From contig MU006224.1 in assembly GCA_010093685.1 (NCBI GenBank), positions 898,476 through 962,475 of the forward strand: 64,000 nt of DNA, read 5' to 3'. This document shows positions 11,357 through 21,654 of the stretch, one piece after another; within the stretch, counting starts at the first letter, position 1, and each line of letters opens with the position of its first letter. The position numbers and the translations under genes were made by a program. The notes below the pieces were generated by a model. It had not been told where the DNA came from. It searched no databases and saw nothing but the letters and a program-made list of their open reading frames with translations. This DNA comes from Ophiobolus disseminans. Lineage: Eukaryota; Ascomycota; Dothideomycetes; Pleosporales; Phaeosphaeriaceae.

Positions 11357-12232
11357 TTAGGACGACGACCCTGTGACCTTGCTTTGCCTGTACTGTGCAA
11401 TTCTTCTCTCGTACTTTTCTGAAATGTACTTTGCGATATCAATCTTCTTCCGCGGGTAACTGTCCACGCTGAAAACAATCTGATCCACGCGTTCACGGAT
11501 CGTGAATCCATCGTTGGCATGGTGTAACATTTGGTACATGCGGTTTCTCATCCAATCGATATGCCTCAAGCAGGCGACGAGGTCAGCGGAATACAAAGGG
11601 TCAAACGTAAGGTGTGCTAAGCCCTCAATGTGTCGAAATGGAACCTCGTATTCGCTCAGCGCATTATTGCCATTGTTTACGGTGGCCGTGTCAATGTTGA
11701 TGGTAAGAGTTTTGGCACGGAAGTCTGAACGGCCCCAAGGCATGCCACTACTGCCAAACGAGGAGCTTGACGGACTGGAGTGTAGGAATTGGCTTATCAT
11801 CTTGACAAAGTCCTCTTCGTACGTCCATGCGGCTGTAGTCATACTATAACTTCCCCGCTCTTCCTCTGTGCAGCAATAGATGAGATTGATCTCAAGGCTC
11901 TCAAGGACATAGCCAATGTCTCCTCCTGGGATGTACCTCCAACACGGCCAGATCCAGTGGTTGTTCACAACTGTGACATCCAGCTTCAAAACTTTCGGCA
12001 TCTTGGAGTGATATATGCTTGTTTCTGCATACAGTCTTCTGCAAACTAGTAATAGACGGCGTGTAGGGTTGAGCCACAAGTGATGTGCAGTAGGGAAGCA
12101 TATAATGGCTCGTCCATATAATCGATCAGGCCTGTGACGTTTGCCATGTGGTGGTGGAGAGTAGGTTGATGATGCGACGAACCCAATGATATCCCATATA
12201 AGCTCACTCGGGAGGTCAAGTAGCCCAGGCAT
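11357..12232 (-). CDS. F-box-like / 2EXR-type hypothetical protein
   Basis: Single-exon protein of 291 residues from the ATG at 12232 (MPGLLDLPSELIWDII). The first 20 residues match the L-x-D-L-P-x-E-L-x pattern of fungal F-box or 2EXR N-termini. They are followed by LLLVCRRLYAE, the usual second helix. If it is a true F-box it would be a substrate receptor of an SCF ubiquitin ligase. The C-terminal part is aromatic-rich and has no other domain I recognise. A Ser cluster lies near residues 180-190. An in-frame ATG 41 codons upstream exists but gives a low-complexity extension. It faces away from the large RNA-end-processing gene, sharing a 554-base promoter region. Confidence 0.65.
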   Translation of the reverse strand: MPGLLDLPSELIWDIIGFVASSTYSPPPHGKRHRPDRLYGRAIICFPTAHHLWLNPTRRLLLVCRRLYAETSIYHSKMPKVLKLDVTVVNNHWIWPCWRYIPGGDIGYVLESLEINLIYCCTEEERGSYSMTTAAWTYEEDFVKMISQFLHSSPSSSSFGSSGMPWGRSDFRAKTLTINIDTATVNNGNNALSEYEVPFRHIEGLAHLTFDPLYSADLVACLRHIDWMRNRMYQMLHHANDGFTIRERVDQIVFSVDSYPRKKIDIAKYISEKYERRIAQYRQSKVTGSSS

Positions 12233-12786
12233 GTTCGGTGATTGACGTTTGTCGTGAAATGAGAGAGAGCTGAGAGAGAGAAAGCGAGATGGCGGGCAGG
12301 GGCCTCGGCTGCGATGAGCCATGACGCGCGTGCACGGACATGATGTTAGCAACACAATGATACCTGTTCACACTTCATCAGGAGTCACTTACTGTCAGTG
12401 TTGCGCCCCAAGATAGTAATCACTAGAGTTCACCATAAGATCCGAGCCACCAGGCCTGCGCCGAATGTAGCGCTTATCGTCTGCGTTTGGTTAGCGTATA
12501 ATGACTCATGTTCGCTCACACGGTCTACTACTCTGTACGAGCAAGAAATGAGGCGCCTTGCGCTCCAGGAGTCATAATTCAGTATTCAGGAAGGACTCAA
12601 AAGAACTGTAAGGCTACGGCGGTAGTTCTGGGTTCTCGGAGCTCATTATAAGTATCTCTTCAACTGCTCCGAGTCCGGCCATTTGCAGCACCCGGCTCTC
12701 AATTTGCGACCCGTCCACTTTAGTTGCTTATAGGATTTGTTGTCCATACTCAACCATCATATACACAGCCACCAGATCATACAGCA
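12233..12786. promoter_or_regulatory. Divergent promoter region, F-box-like / RNA-repair gene
   Basis: A 554-base spacer between outward-facing start codons. No TATA box or repeat is obvious. Confidence 0.4.
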
Positions 12787-15700
12787 ATGGCGGAACCTGA
12801 TAGAGCTTCGTCTTCGTTAACGGTGTCGATCAAATATCCCGACACAGCGCTCTGCGTTATCCCACCTGATCTAGCTTGCGAGCACGTCGACCTGCTCCGC
12901 GAACGTATGTCGAGTCTGTACATGAACTGCATGTGAGACATACACTGACTTTGTACACCGATTTCTAGTCTACGACAAGGACTTTGCGGAATGGCCCGCT
13001 CATATCAAGCTCATCCATCCTTTCGTCAAACCTGCCAGCATTCCTCGAGCAAGGCAACTAATTCAGGCCCAATTTGATCGGAACTTGGACCCGAGGGTGC
13101 CTAAAATAGTCACCTTGGACGAGGCTGGACTTTTCAAGCATCAGAGCAACAGCACAGTGTTTCTACAGGACGGCCGATCACAGTCAACTTCGTGCTTAGA
13201 AACACTTCGCTCGATGGCGCTGCAAGCGCTTGGTCAGCAGTCCACTCCAGCAAACTTGCACTTGACCATCGGTCAAACAAAAGACAACACGCTATTCTCC
13301 CAGCAATTCCTACTAGAAAAGGCACGACTTCTGCCTACGTTGCGGTTTCAAATTGGTACACTTGCTGTACTCATTCGAGAGCCAGAAGCTAGCCCTAGTT
13401 CCAAGATTCGTATGCGATACCGGGGCTTCATCAATATAGCGCAGTTGAACGATGCTCAGGCATCAAGTGGATATGAACACTGGCTTCCTCGATTTTCCCA
13501 GGAGCTTTCAATCCCCAGCATAGATGTAAGCGACAACAGCGAGCCTGATTCGGCTGATCAGGTTGCTTTCAGCCGCGAAGTACATTCTGGTCAGACCTAT
13601 CGCTATGAGCCTCAACACGAGAAATGGATATCATGCGACGGCGCTAGACCTACTCATGAAAAGGCACCTACGGTAACCGTTTCGAGCTACAATGTACTCG
13701 TAGACTCCGAATACCCGCCTGCCAGGGATCGCGATCCGTACTTGGTACGTACCATACTTTCTGGCTGGGCGATTTCAGACATTTTGGTGCTCCAAGAAGT
13801 GTCCGACGATTTCCTTTCGTACATGCTATGCGATCCAGAAGTACAGCGACGGTATCCATACACTTCTCATGGACCGCCTAGCCAGCCAGAGATCGGACCT
13901 CTGTCAAGTCTACGAAATGTCGTCATCTTGAGTCGATGGTGCTTTGACTGGGAGTTCGTTCCCTTTCACCGGAGGCACAAGGGCGCTTTGGTAGCAAAAT
14001 TCACCGGTATCACTGCAAACAGCTCTTCCGGCGTCCGAGATCTAGTTGTCGCTGGCGTCCATCTGACTTGCGGTCTGACAGACGGCTCAGTAGCTGCGAA
14101 GAAAGTTCAGCTTCAGAACTTAACGAGTAATCTCACACGTCACCATAGTACCGAGTCGTGGATCATCGCTGGAGACTTCAACCTCACTACATCAACATAT
14201 ACTATAAGCGGTGCCATCGAGGACAAGTCGATATCCAGTCAGACTGTCACTACCCTTTCATCGATAGAAACCGCGATGAGCGAGCTTGGTCTGATCGATG
14301 CTTGGGCTGTTGCTCACGTGGAAGCAGCAGACGAAGTATTCGCAAGCGCAACCGAGGATTTGTTCGAGGGCGAAGAAGGTGCGACTTTCGACCCGAGGAG
14401 CAACGTACTTGCAGCAGCCACATCCGGGACATCGAACCACCGACCGCAACGTTATGATAGAGTGCTCGTACGCGCTCAAGATACCCTACGGGTTTCTTCA
14501 TTCAACCACTTTGGATTGCCTGAGGATGTTGCTGGTGCATACGTAGTTCCCAGCGATCATTCCGGCATCAGAGCAACCTTCGGCGTGATGGAGACCTCGG
14601 ACGCAACGTCGACTGAAGCCACACAACAGCCAAGTGTAAAGCACATACGCGCTACTTTGCCACTATCGAATTCCGCAGCTCTGAAGACGGTTCTCTTAGC
14701 TCATCGTATGTTCCCAACTGAGGTGGAAGTACAACAGCGACAAAAAGCTTTTTCGCTCCTCAAGGAGGTTGTGCTAGGCGCTTCGAATGAAGATGGTCCA
14801 GCAATACCCGACATCCCGATGGTGGTTGTTCCGGTAGGCTCATATGCTTTAGACGTATGGACGTCTGAATCAGACATTGACTGCCTTTGCATCGGCGTCA
14901 TCAGCTCGAAGACAGTACGTATAATTCCCTTTGAACTGTTTGCGAGGCAATCGCTAATTTCGATATTCGTTTTTTAGTTCTTCAAGCTAGCACGACAAAG
15001 GCTTGCTAGGGCTGTTGGCCAGGGCGTTCGCATTTTGCGAAAAGTCGAAGCTAACACGGGTACAATGCTGGAGCTATCAATCAACGGTGTGGCTTTGGAT
15101 TTGCAGTACTGTCCAGCTACAAGAATCGTGGAACGGTAAGCTCTTCTCGCACAATCGCGGCCAGCTACTAATCACTGTGTAGATGGTCAGAGTTTCACAA
15201 CCTTCCGGCATCTGATCCCATCTTCAACCTCTCCATTCTGTCGCTTCGCAAACTCAAGCCTTATCGCGACCTACTTTACATCCAGCGTACTCTACCCTCT
15301 CTGTCTGCTTTTCGCTTGGCCTACCGCTGTATCAAACTTTGGGCCATCCAGCGCGGAATTTACTCGGCAAAGTTTGGGTATCTGGGTGGTGTGCACATCA
15401 CCTTGGTGTTATCATGGGCTGCCAAATCCATTGCGCACGATTCTGGACCAAGTTCAACCGCGGATCTGATCGCGAGCTTCTTCTATCACTTTGCACAATT
15501 TGACTGGGCAAACGAAATGATGTACGACGCTTTGTTTCATAAGAAGGTACCTCGGTATCATCGAAGCGCAAGAGAACCGATGGTGGTGGTGGGGTACCAT
15601 GCGCCGAATTCGAACATCGCACACACGTCCACCGTGCCCGGACTAAGAACCCTTGTCCGGGAAGCAAAGGTCGCCAGTGAGCTTTTGTCAGATCCTAGTA

Positions 15701-16687
15701 CAACCTGGGAACAATTTTTCGGAGGGGTTGTTGACTCTCATCATGCCCCTCGCTTAAACGGTGGGGCCGATTCTTTTCTGAAAGCTCACAGTAGCTACGT
15801 CAAAATTGACATCCAATTTTGGGGTCGCACATTGGCGAAGGGAAAAAGCTTAGTTGGATGGGTCGAATCGCGATGTCTCTCGCTAGTTGTGGGTAAGTTG
15901 CAGAAGAACTGTTGCATTTCGACAACACGCACTAACTTGGTTAGACATACACAAAGCTTTTCCAGAGCTTGAGGTCCGTATCTGGCCTGCTCGGTTCACC
16001 GACAGCGATCCAAATAGCGATTATCATGGGTGTTACCTTATCGGACTTTCGAAGACCTCCAACTCCACGGTGTTGAAAGGTCACGAAGACAAGCAACTCT
16101 CAAAGCAGACCTTGGACAAACTTGTCGACCGTTTCGTCACCCACTTGAGAACCGATGAGAAGAACTACAATGCAAGCATGAGCTGGATAGACGTCTCACT
16201 GACAGACCCCAAAGATGTCAAAGGCATGAAGCTCGATGAACGTGAATGGGGGGAATACGTGGTAGACCTGGAGCCTGACTCGGACGATGATGAGGAGATT
16301 GATGACCTCTCGGATGAGATGACCGAACCGATTCGACGAACGATACCGCAGCGCCCCAAGCCAACTGCGACACCTGTCTCAACTAGTAAACTCCGCCCTG
16401 CCTCTGACGTGTTGAATCGACTAAGGTGGGATCCAAACCTCGATCCGGCCGACTACATCATCGGTTACGAAGACCGCTTCCTGGGTGCGAAAGAGATGGG
16501 TCTAGAGAACTGGAAGACAGAGCAGACGGACGAGGAGTTTATTCCGCAACATCGGATCTTGTACTACAAGAAGAAGGGAGATGATGGCCAGGGTGAGGTG
16601 GTGTGGGAGAGGGCTACGAGGATCGATAAAGTGTTCGGAAGTGGAGCTGGGACTGGAGAGGACAAAGGACTGGGTACATCTTCTTAG
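12787..16687 (+). CDS. 2H phosphoesterase + EEP + poly(A)-polymerase-like NTase + MJ1316 fusion
   Basis: Five exons (12787-12904, 12969-14914, 14978-15135, 15183-15892, 15945-16687) give 1,224 residues with all phases consistent. Domain order by motif: a 2H (LigT/2'-5' ligase-like) fold with HIKLIHPF (His about 51) and HLTIGQ (about 137-142). Next an endonuclease/exonuclease/phosphatase domain with SYNVL (about 279), LQEV (314), GDFN (441) and SDHSG (568). Then a nucleotidyltransferase with PVGSYALD and the metal Asp pair in SDIDC (about 675/677), followed by a PAP-like central domain with LSLRKLKPYRD. An acidic linker (DSDDDEEIDDL) comes before a C-terminal MJ1316 (formerly DUF504) domain from about 1132: LNRLRWDPNLDPADYIIGYEDR. 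Together these suggest cutting, trimming and re-extending RNA ends with 2',3'-cyclic or phosphate termini. Motifs are direct observations; the repair role is inferred. All catalytic motifs look intact. No signal peptide or membrane helix is seen. Confidence 0.88.
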
Positions 16688-17098
16688 AGCGAATTCTTTC
16701 TTTACTAACACAATTGATACTACTATCAACTTTCGAATTGATCTCACCCGTGGACGTCTCACGAAGATGGCAGTCAGCGTGTCGAAGGCAGTGCGACTTG
16801 AAACGTAAATTAACCGGCAACCTAGGAGTTTGGGCGTTCATAGTTGTTTTCGGCTACACTTTGGATTTGAGAACTTAAAGTGTACTTTGATTGCGGCGTC
16901 TCGTATTCGAGTAAGCAATATACAGAACGACAGAAAGGAACCGCATCTCATGAAAGCTCTGCAACTAGTTTTAAGATGGTGCAAAAATCACAATTTTGAG
17001 TTTTCCAAGTTGTAATAGTACTGTCTTTTGTCACGCAGCCTAGAGCGCAAAATTGACGCTTGTTCCTCTCTCGCATTCACCCTCGGTCCCAGCCCACG
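16688..17098. other. Intergenic upstream of DUF4360 gene
   Basis: About 410 bases holding the 3' flank of the RNA-repair gene and the promoter of the secreted protein gene. Nothing else is seen. Confidence 0.4.
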
Positions 17099-17776
17099 AT
17101 GCGCTACACCGTACCGTCCCTCCTTCTTGCCACTGTAGCTACTGCTATTCCAGGACCTCAAATCTCTAGCTTTAGCTATAGCGGCAACGGATGTCCTCGT
17201 AACTCAGCAGGGTACGCAGTGAGTCCTCCAAACACAACCACAACCTCGACCCGGCTCTTTCAATATCTTGACGAGTTTACACCAAGGTACGGGGTTGGTG
17301 TATCAATCCGAGATAGCCAGAAACTATGCATCTTGACCCTCGAATTTGCGATCGATTCAGCCTACAAGCTGCGTGTCAATAAGTTTGGCACCAGCATCAA
17401 CGGCTATGCGCGATTAGCCAACCACGGAGATGAGATGCGTACCACAGCCAACTACACTTTTACTACGGATACGTCCGTTCAGGTAAGCAAGGCCATGAGC
17501 GGATTTCGCTCAGTCGAATAATTTCAGAGTTTTGACACAAATATGCAGAGCCTCGGCCAAAATGTCGTCCAGGGGCCCTGGAATGGCCGCTTCACAGGCT
17601 TTGCGCCGCTCGTAGGGGTTGGAGTAGAGAGCAAGTGTGGTGGTGGAACTTTGAAGGCAGATCTGAAGGTGCATATATCATCACGCATAGTCATGGATGG
17701 AGGTTGGATTGGGGACCCAACGCCCGATGAAGATAATTGGGGCTTCATGACAGATGTCGAAGTTCTGCCGTGTTAA
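17099..17776 (+). CDS. Secreted DUF4360 protein
   Basis: Small secreted protein of unknown function. The ATG at 17099 begins MRYTVPSLLLATVATAIPG, a clean signal peptide probably cut after the Ala/Ile run. The mature part has the DUF4360 pattern: ISSFSYSGNGCP, an N-rich 'SPPNTTTT' strand, a 'DEFTPRYGVGV' segment, a central Cys (KLCILTLEF), and a C-terminal GPWNGRF. Exon 1 ends at 17482 with a GTAAGC donor. Two in-frame acceptors exist, at 17527 and 17548, giving 210 or 203 residues and differing by seven residues. Four Cys in the mature chain suggest disulphides. Such proteins are common in plant-associated fungi, but no effector role is claimed. Confidence 0.85.
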
Positions 17777-18010
17777 AGGGAGAGTGTCAATCGTTATAAG
17801 GACTATTCTAGTAACAACAAAAACCCCGCGGGAAGACCGTCGAGAATATTTCAGAAGCGGCATATAGACGACAACGTATACTCCAAGTGCACCATTTTTT
17901 GTGGCTACTGTTAGCTTCCTGAAAGACCGAATTGTGCTTCACTTACAAATCAAGTTCAGCGGTAGAGGTCCAGTGCTGCTTGTCGCGCAACTAACCTCTC
18001 GAGCTCAACT

Positions 18011-18655
18011 TCAGCTGCAGCGGCGTCTCCCGCTTCTTCTCCGCGGCGTACCATCAAGTTCAATAGGTAAAACAAAAATCTGCACCTATCAGTCATGTAG
18101 CCGATGCAATGACACATGAAAGAACATACATAGAACACATGACATCCGCACATAACATCGTGGAAATTCCAAGTGCGCTTGATACCCCAATCATGTAACC
18201 GTTGCTGATTTTGATGTTGCTCTGATAGCAGACTCATCACAGTCAGATCTAGTCTGCTCAATTGCTCAGAAGGATTGGCTAGAGAACTCACCGGAGGGCC
18301 ATTCATCCTCCCGCGCATGAAGACTTTGCATCTCGCACTTGTTCCAAATAACTGCGATGATGGACCAGCCAGCCATAAACACGCTTTTGGCCGCTACCAC
18401 GAAAGCTTCCTCGCGAAACGGTTTAGGCAAATATGCCATGCTCACTACCTCAGCAATAGAAGCGGCGAACGTGACGATGGGTGGGGAGGCGTATGTTAAG
18501 AACGCATGTGTATCGTTCACTTTCAAATCAGTCTCGCTATAGTGTGGGGCCCGCCGGAGTTGCTGAAGGTATCCATAGGCGATCCCGAAGGTGATGCAGG
18601 AGAACGCCATGAGGAGGACATCGAACATAAAGAGATTTGGACTAAGTGCTCGCAT
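18011..18655 (-). CDS. Hypothetical integral membrane protein
   Basis: I do not recognise the family. Three exons are proposed on the minus strand (18655-18292, 18221-18130, 18079-18011), giving 174 residues with consistent phases. The start MRALSPNLFMFDVLL leads straight into a hydrophobic helix. Further hydrophobic segments are around residues 50-75 (IVTFAASIAEVV), 85-105 (FMAGWSIIAVIW) and a shorter one near the C-terminus (VFYIFVLPIEL). The last exon ends in a basic RRRSGRRRCS tail. If the last intron is retained the frame runs on to 17956 instead. It may have more sequence upstream, because the frame is open before the ATG. It is divergent from the MYND gene with only 270 bases between. 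Confidence 0.5.
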
Positions 18656-18925
18656 GTTCTTGTAGCACTGTGCGAAGAGATTAGATCTTGGGAAGTAGAG
18701 ATTTTGGTTCAGTCGTGACCGGTATACAGGTGTCTAGCAGAGGGCCGACAATGGGAGTGAAGTACGCACGTGCGTTCGTCGGTCATTCACTTCACCGTCA
18801 TCCGCTCGCGTCTTCACATGCGTGATAGCAAACGCGACACGGTGGTCAATGCATTTTGCTTCAATTACAAGCACCTACTCAGCTACGCTCCCATCACCTA
18901 CCACTCAACACCACCACGAACCAAG

Positions 18926-20838
18926 ATGGTGCCTACCACCATGGACGTGTCAGTATTTCTCAATCCTCCGCTTTGCGCAAACAACAATCAGCAACTTAAT
19001 GGTACCCACATTGTGTGTACCAAAGATGCTGGACAGGTTTGTGGCGCTTGCAATTTGGTTCAGGTGTGTACTACCTCGACTTTTCACTCACGCAACGCGA
19101 AATTTGTTGACGCCACTACAGTATTGCTCGAAGAAGTGTCAGGTCACAGATTGGCCGCATCATAAGAAGATGTGCAAGTCAGCGCTCATGAAGAGTTCAT
19201 GGGTTCCGAATTGGTCTCTCACTGGTCGCAAACCCACCTTCATCGGAGACGGCAGCCTCGTCACGTTCGGCAGCAAGAAGTTTCTTTGGGGCAACACACC
19301 CGCGCTCGACGTCTTGAAACTTGAGGATAACATAGGAGTCAAGGACCTCGACCGCGATTTCCACCTCCTGTTTGCAGCATCTGGCGACCTACGCAACGTG
19401 GTGAAAACTATCGTAGGCATTTCGGACAGTCACAAAGGCAGTTGCGTCGCTGTCCTCAACGATAGAGATCTTGCCGTCGTGGCGCGTAACACTATCATGT
19501 TGCTGGTCACTTTGTTCTTCGATGTCGATACATCAGTCCCAATAATCATACACCTCTGGTACTCAGCGTTGCTTCCTGAGATTATGATACAGGCTTTGCA
19601 GACTAGCATCCTACCCTTCATTTCAGATGTATGCGAAAAGATCAAGGACAAAGCGGAGCACTCTGTACAGGCCAAGACCTTCTCGATCAACGGTCGGACA
19701 CTACGACTCGTGTTGATGAAAGAAGAGTGGATGCAGCTGGCACAGTATTTCCAAGTTCCCGAACGACTTCAACGCCAAGGATGCTCAAGACATGCGCCAC
19801 CGGGTGACTCTGGCCCCAGAGCGACTCGACTATCGTGAGCGCTCTATGCTGCAGTGGGCTCCCGCTCGTCGCCAAGTCAACTACCAATTCCGCGAGAAGG
19901 GAATCCTGATACCTTATGGTTGCTCGTCTGAGGACTTTGTTGTTCCCAATTCGTGAGTCCATCATGTACAAGCGGTCATTCTGAACATTACTGACCCTGA
20001 AAAGAACGCTCTTCCAGAACAAAGTCTGGCCGATGAAAGATAGCCTAGCGCCTCGAGATGGGTGGAGTCAAAACGACTATCTCGGTTTCGCATCTGGCGC
20101 GAAAGCGGACGAATATGGGGCCTTGTTTATCTATCTTCATGACCTGCTCACCAAATTTTGTACACGACTCCGCAACGTCAATGTATCGTTCCAACTCCAC
20201 TGCGTCAATGCGCAGGAGCTGGACCAGTGCGTAGGTAGCATACAGTTCGACCGCATTGAGGTGAGATCATTGCCACGTGAGACTCTCAGCAAAGCTGAAC
20301 ATTCTTTTAGATGGCGAATATTTGCGACCGCGGCTACTTAGGACCACAGAAGTATCTCAAGATCTTCTCCCAGCGATTGAAGTCTAGATCTGATAATCCG
20401 CACGCCACGATCCTGATGCTATTTTTCAACGCTGCCGTAGAAACCGAGAAGATGGCCGAAACATCCGATGTTAAGACCTTCAGAGCAAACTTGTCAGTTG
20501 CTATGCAGCGCCTTACGAAGTACATGCCCTTAGACCAGGCAAAACTTGCTCGCATCGGCAGCGCAGATGAGCTGGGAAGACATCCCTACTACATGCGTCG
20601 ACGTGGTTGCTACAATCTGCTCAAGGACTGGGACATATATTTCAACAAGTTCGTGAGCGAAGCAAAGCTCTTGGAAATTGCCAAGCTACACGAGCTGCAG
20701 ATGAAGAAGAAGCATACTCTTGTCGAGCCTTGGCCATTCAGAGTTCATGATCGGGCTACGCAGGCAGAGTTCGACGCTCTGCGCTCGAGCAGCTTGAGTG
20801 GGTGTGAGAGATACGTTGAGTTTGCGAAGACGAAGTAG
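18926..20838 (+). pseudogene. MYND zinc finger + DUF4470 protein, frameshifted
   Basis: Exons 18926-19063, 19122-19952, 20005-20260 and 20311-20838. The MYND finger (exons 1-2) has CTKDAGQVCGAC and YCSKKCQ, DWPHHKKMC, a complete set of zinc ligands. It is followed by the DUF4470 region with WGNTPALDVL and LLFAASGDLRNVVKTI. The rest continues the fungal family with PERLDYRER, KVWPMKD and GWSQNDYLGFASG. Exon 2 carries one base too many: its length is 831 where phase needs 830. The frame changes near 19757-19761, between YFQVP and NDFNAKDAQDM. As read, translation would stop at 19838, losing over half of the protein. No intron can fix this because the family sequence is continuous on both sides. 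It is either a recent null allele or a sequence error. The intact product would be about 580 residues. Confidence 0.8.
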
Positions 20839-21654
20839 AACTACTACATCGTGTCGCAACGCAACATGCGGATACGAATTACACCCGCTTTGAATTGGCT
20901 ACCCATCTGGCTCTGCGATGACTCTTGGGAGTGAGTGAGGATGCTTGGTTCTTGAAACCACAGTCTACAAGCGCAATGGGTCGAAGGGAGTTCGTGTCTG
21001 GTTTTTTGTCAGTTCATAGCCAGAATCGCAAAGTGCAGCAATGAAAATTGCAAAACACGTACCAACCTTGGAAAATCGCCCTGCAGCCGTCAATAAAGTC
21101 ACGTGACATATGAAAGATGCTCACGCCAGTCTTCCTATCTGAACACTTTCATCGTGATGCGGGAAGAAACTTGCGGACCAATAAGGTTCATCAGGTAGGT
21201 ACGAAGGTAAGCGTTGGTGCTGGTGAGGCCCAATGTTTCGGCAAGCCCGAGAGCGGTCGGGAACGCGAGTCCGACAGGAGCTTGACATCCTGCGCATCTA
21301 CCACAATATCTTCCGCTTCAACACTGTCACAATCTCGACTTATCGTAACAGTCATCAACATGCCAGTGTACGATGTTCATAGGGTAGGATTGTCGTAAAA
21401 TGCGCTCACCCGCGGAGGCTAGCAGTCTTTTCACGTCGGCGTAGCCATTAGGCTGAAGGATTGCGACCGCTTACCTATGCTAGGTGGCGTATGCAACCTT
21501 GAGGGTAAATACTTTTACTGGCTCCCTTGGCGTTTGTAACTCCACAAATTGCCATTATTCGATGCTTGCATACACGTCCAGACTTCTGTGCCCCAGAAGC
21601 CAGACATGCTCGCGCTCGATCGGCCGCCTCAAGGCGATTGGATTCCGCACTTAT
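20839..21654. other. Intergenic upstream of HET gene
   Basis: About 800 bases with no recognisable gene. The HET open frame extends upstream through the end of this stretch to 21484 but with a less likely start. Confidence 0.4.
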
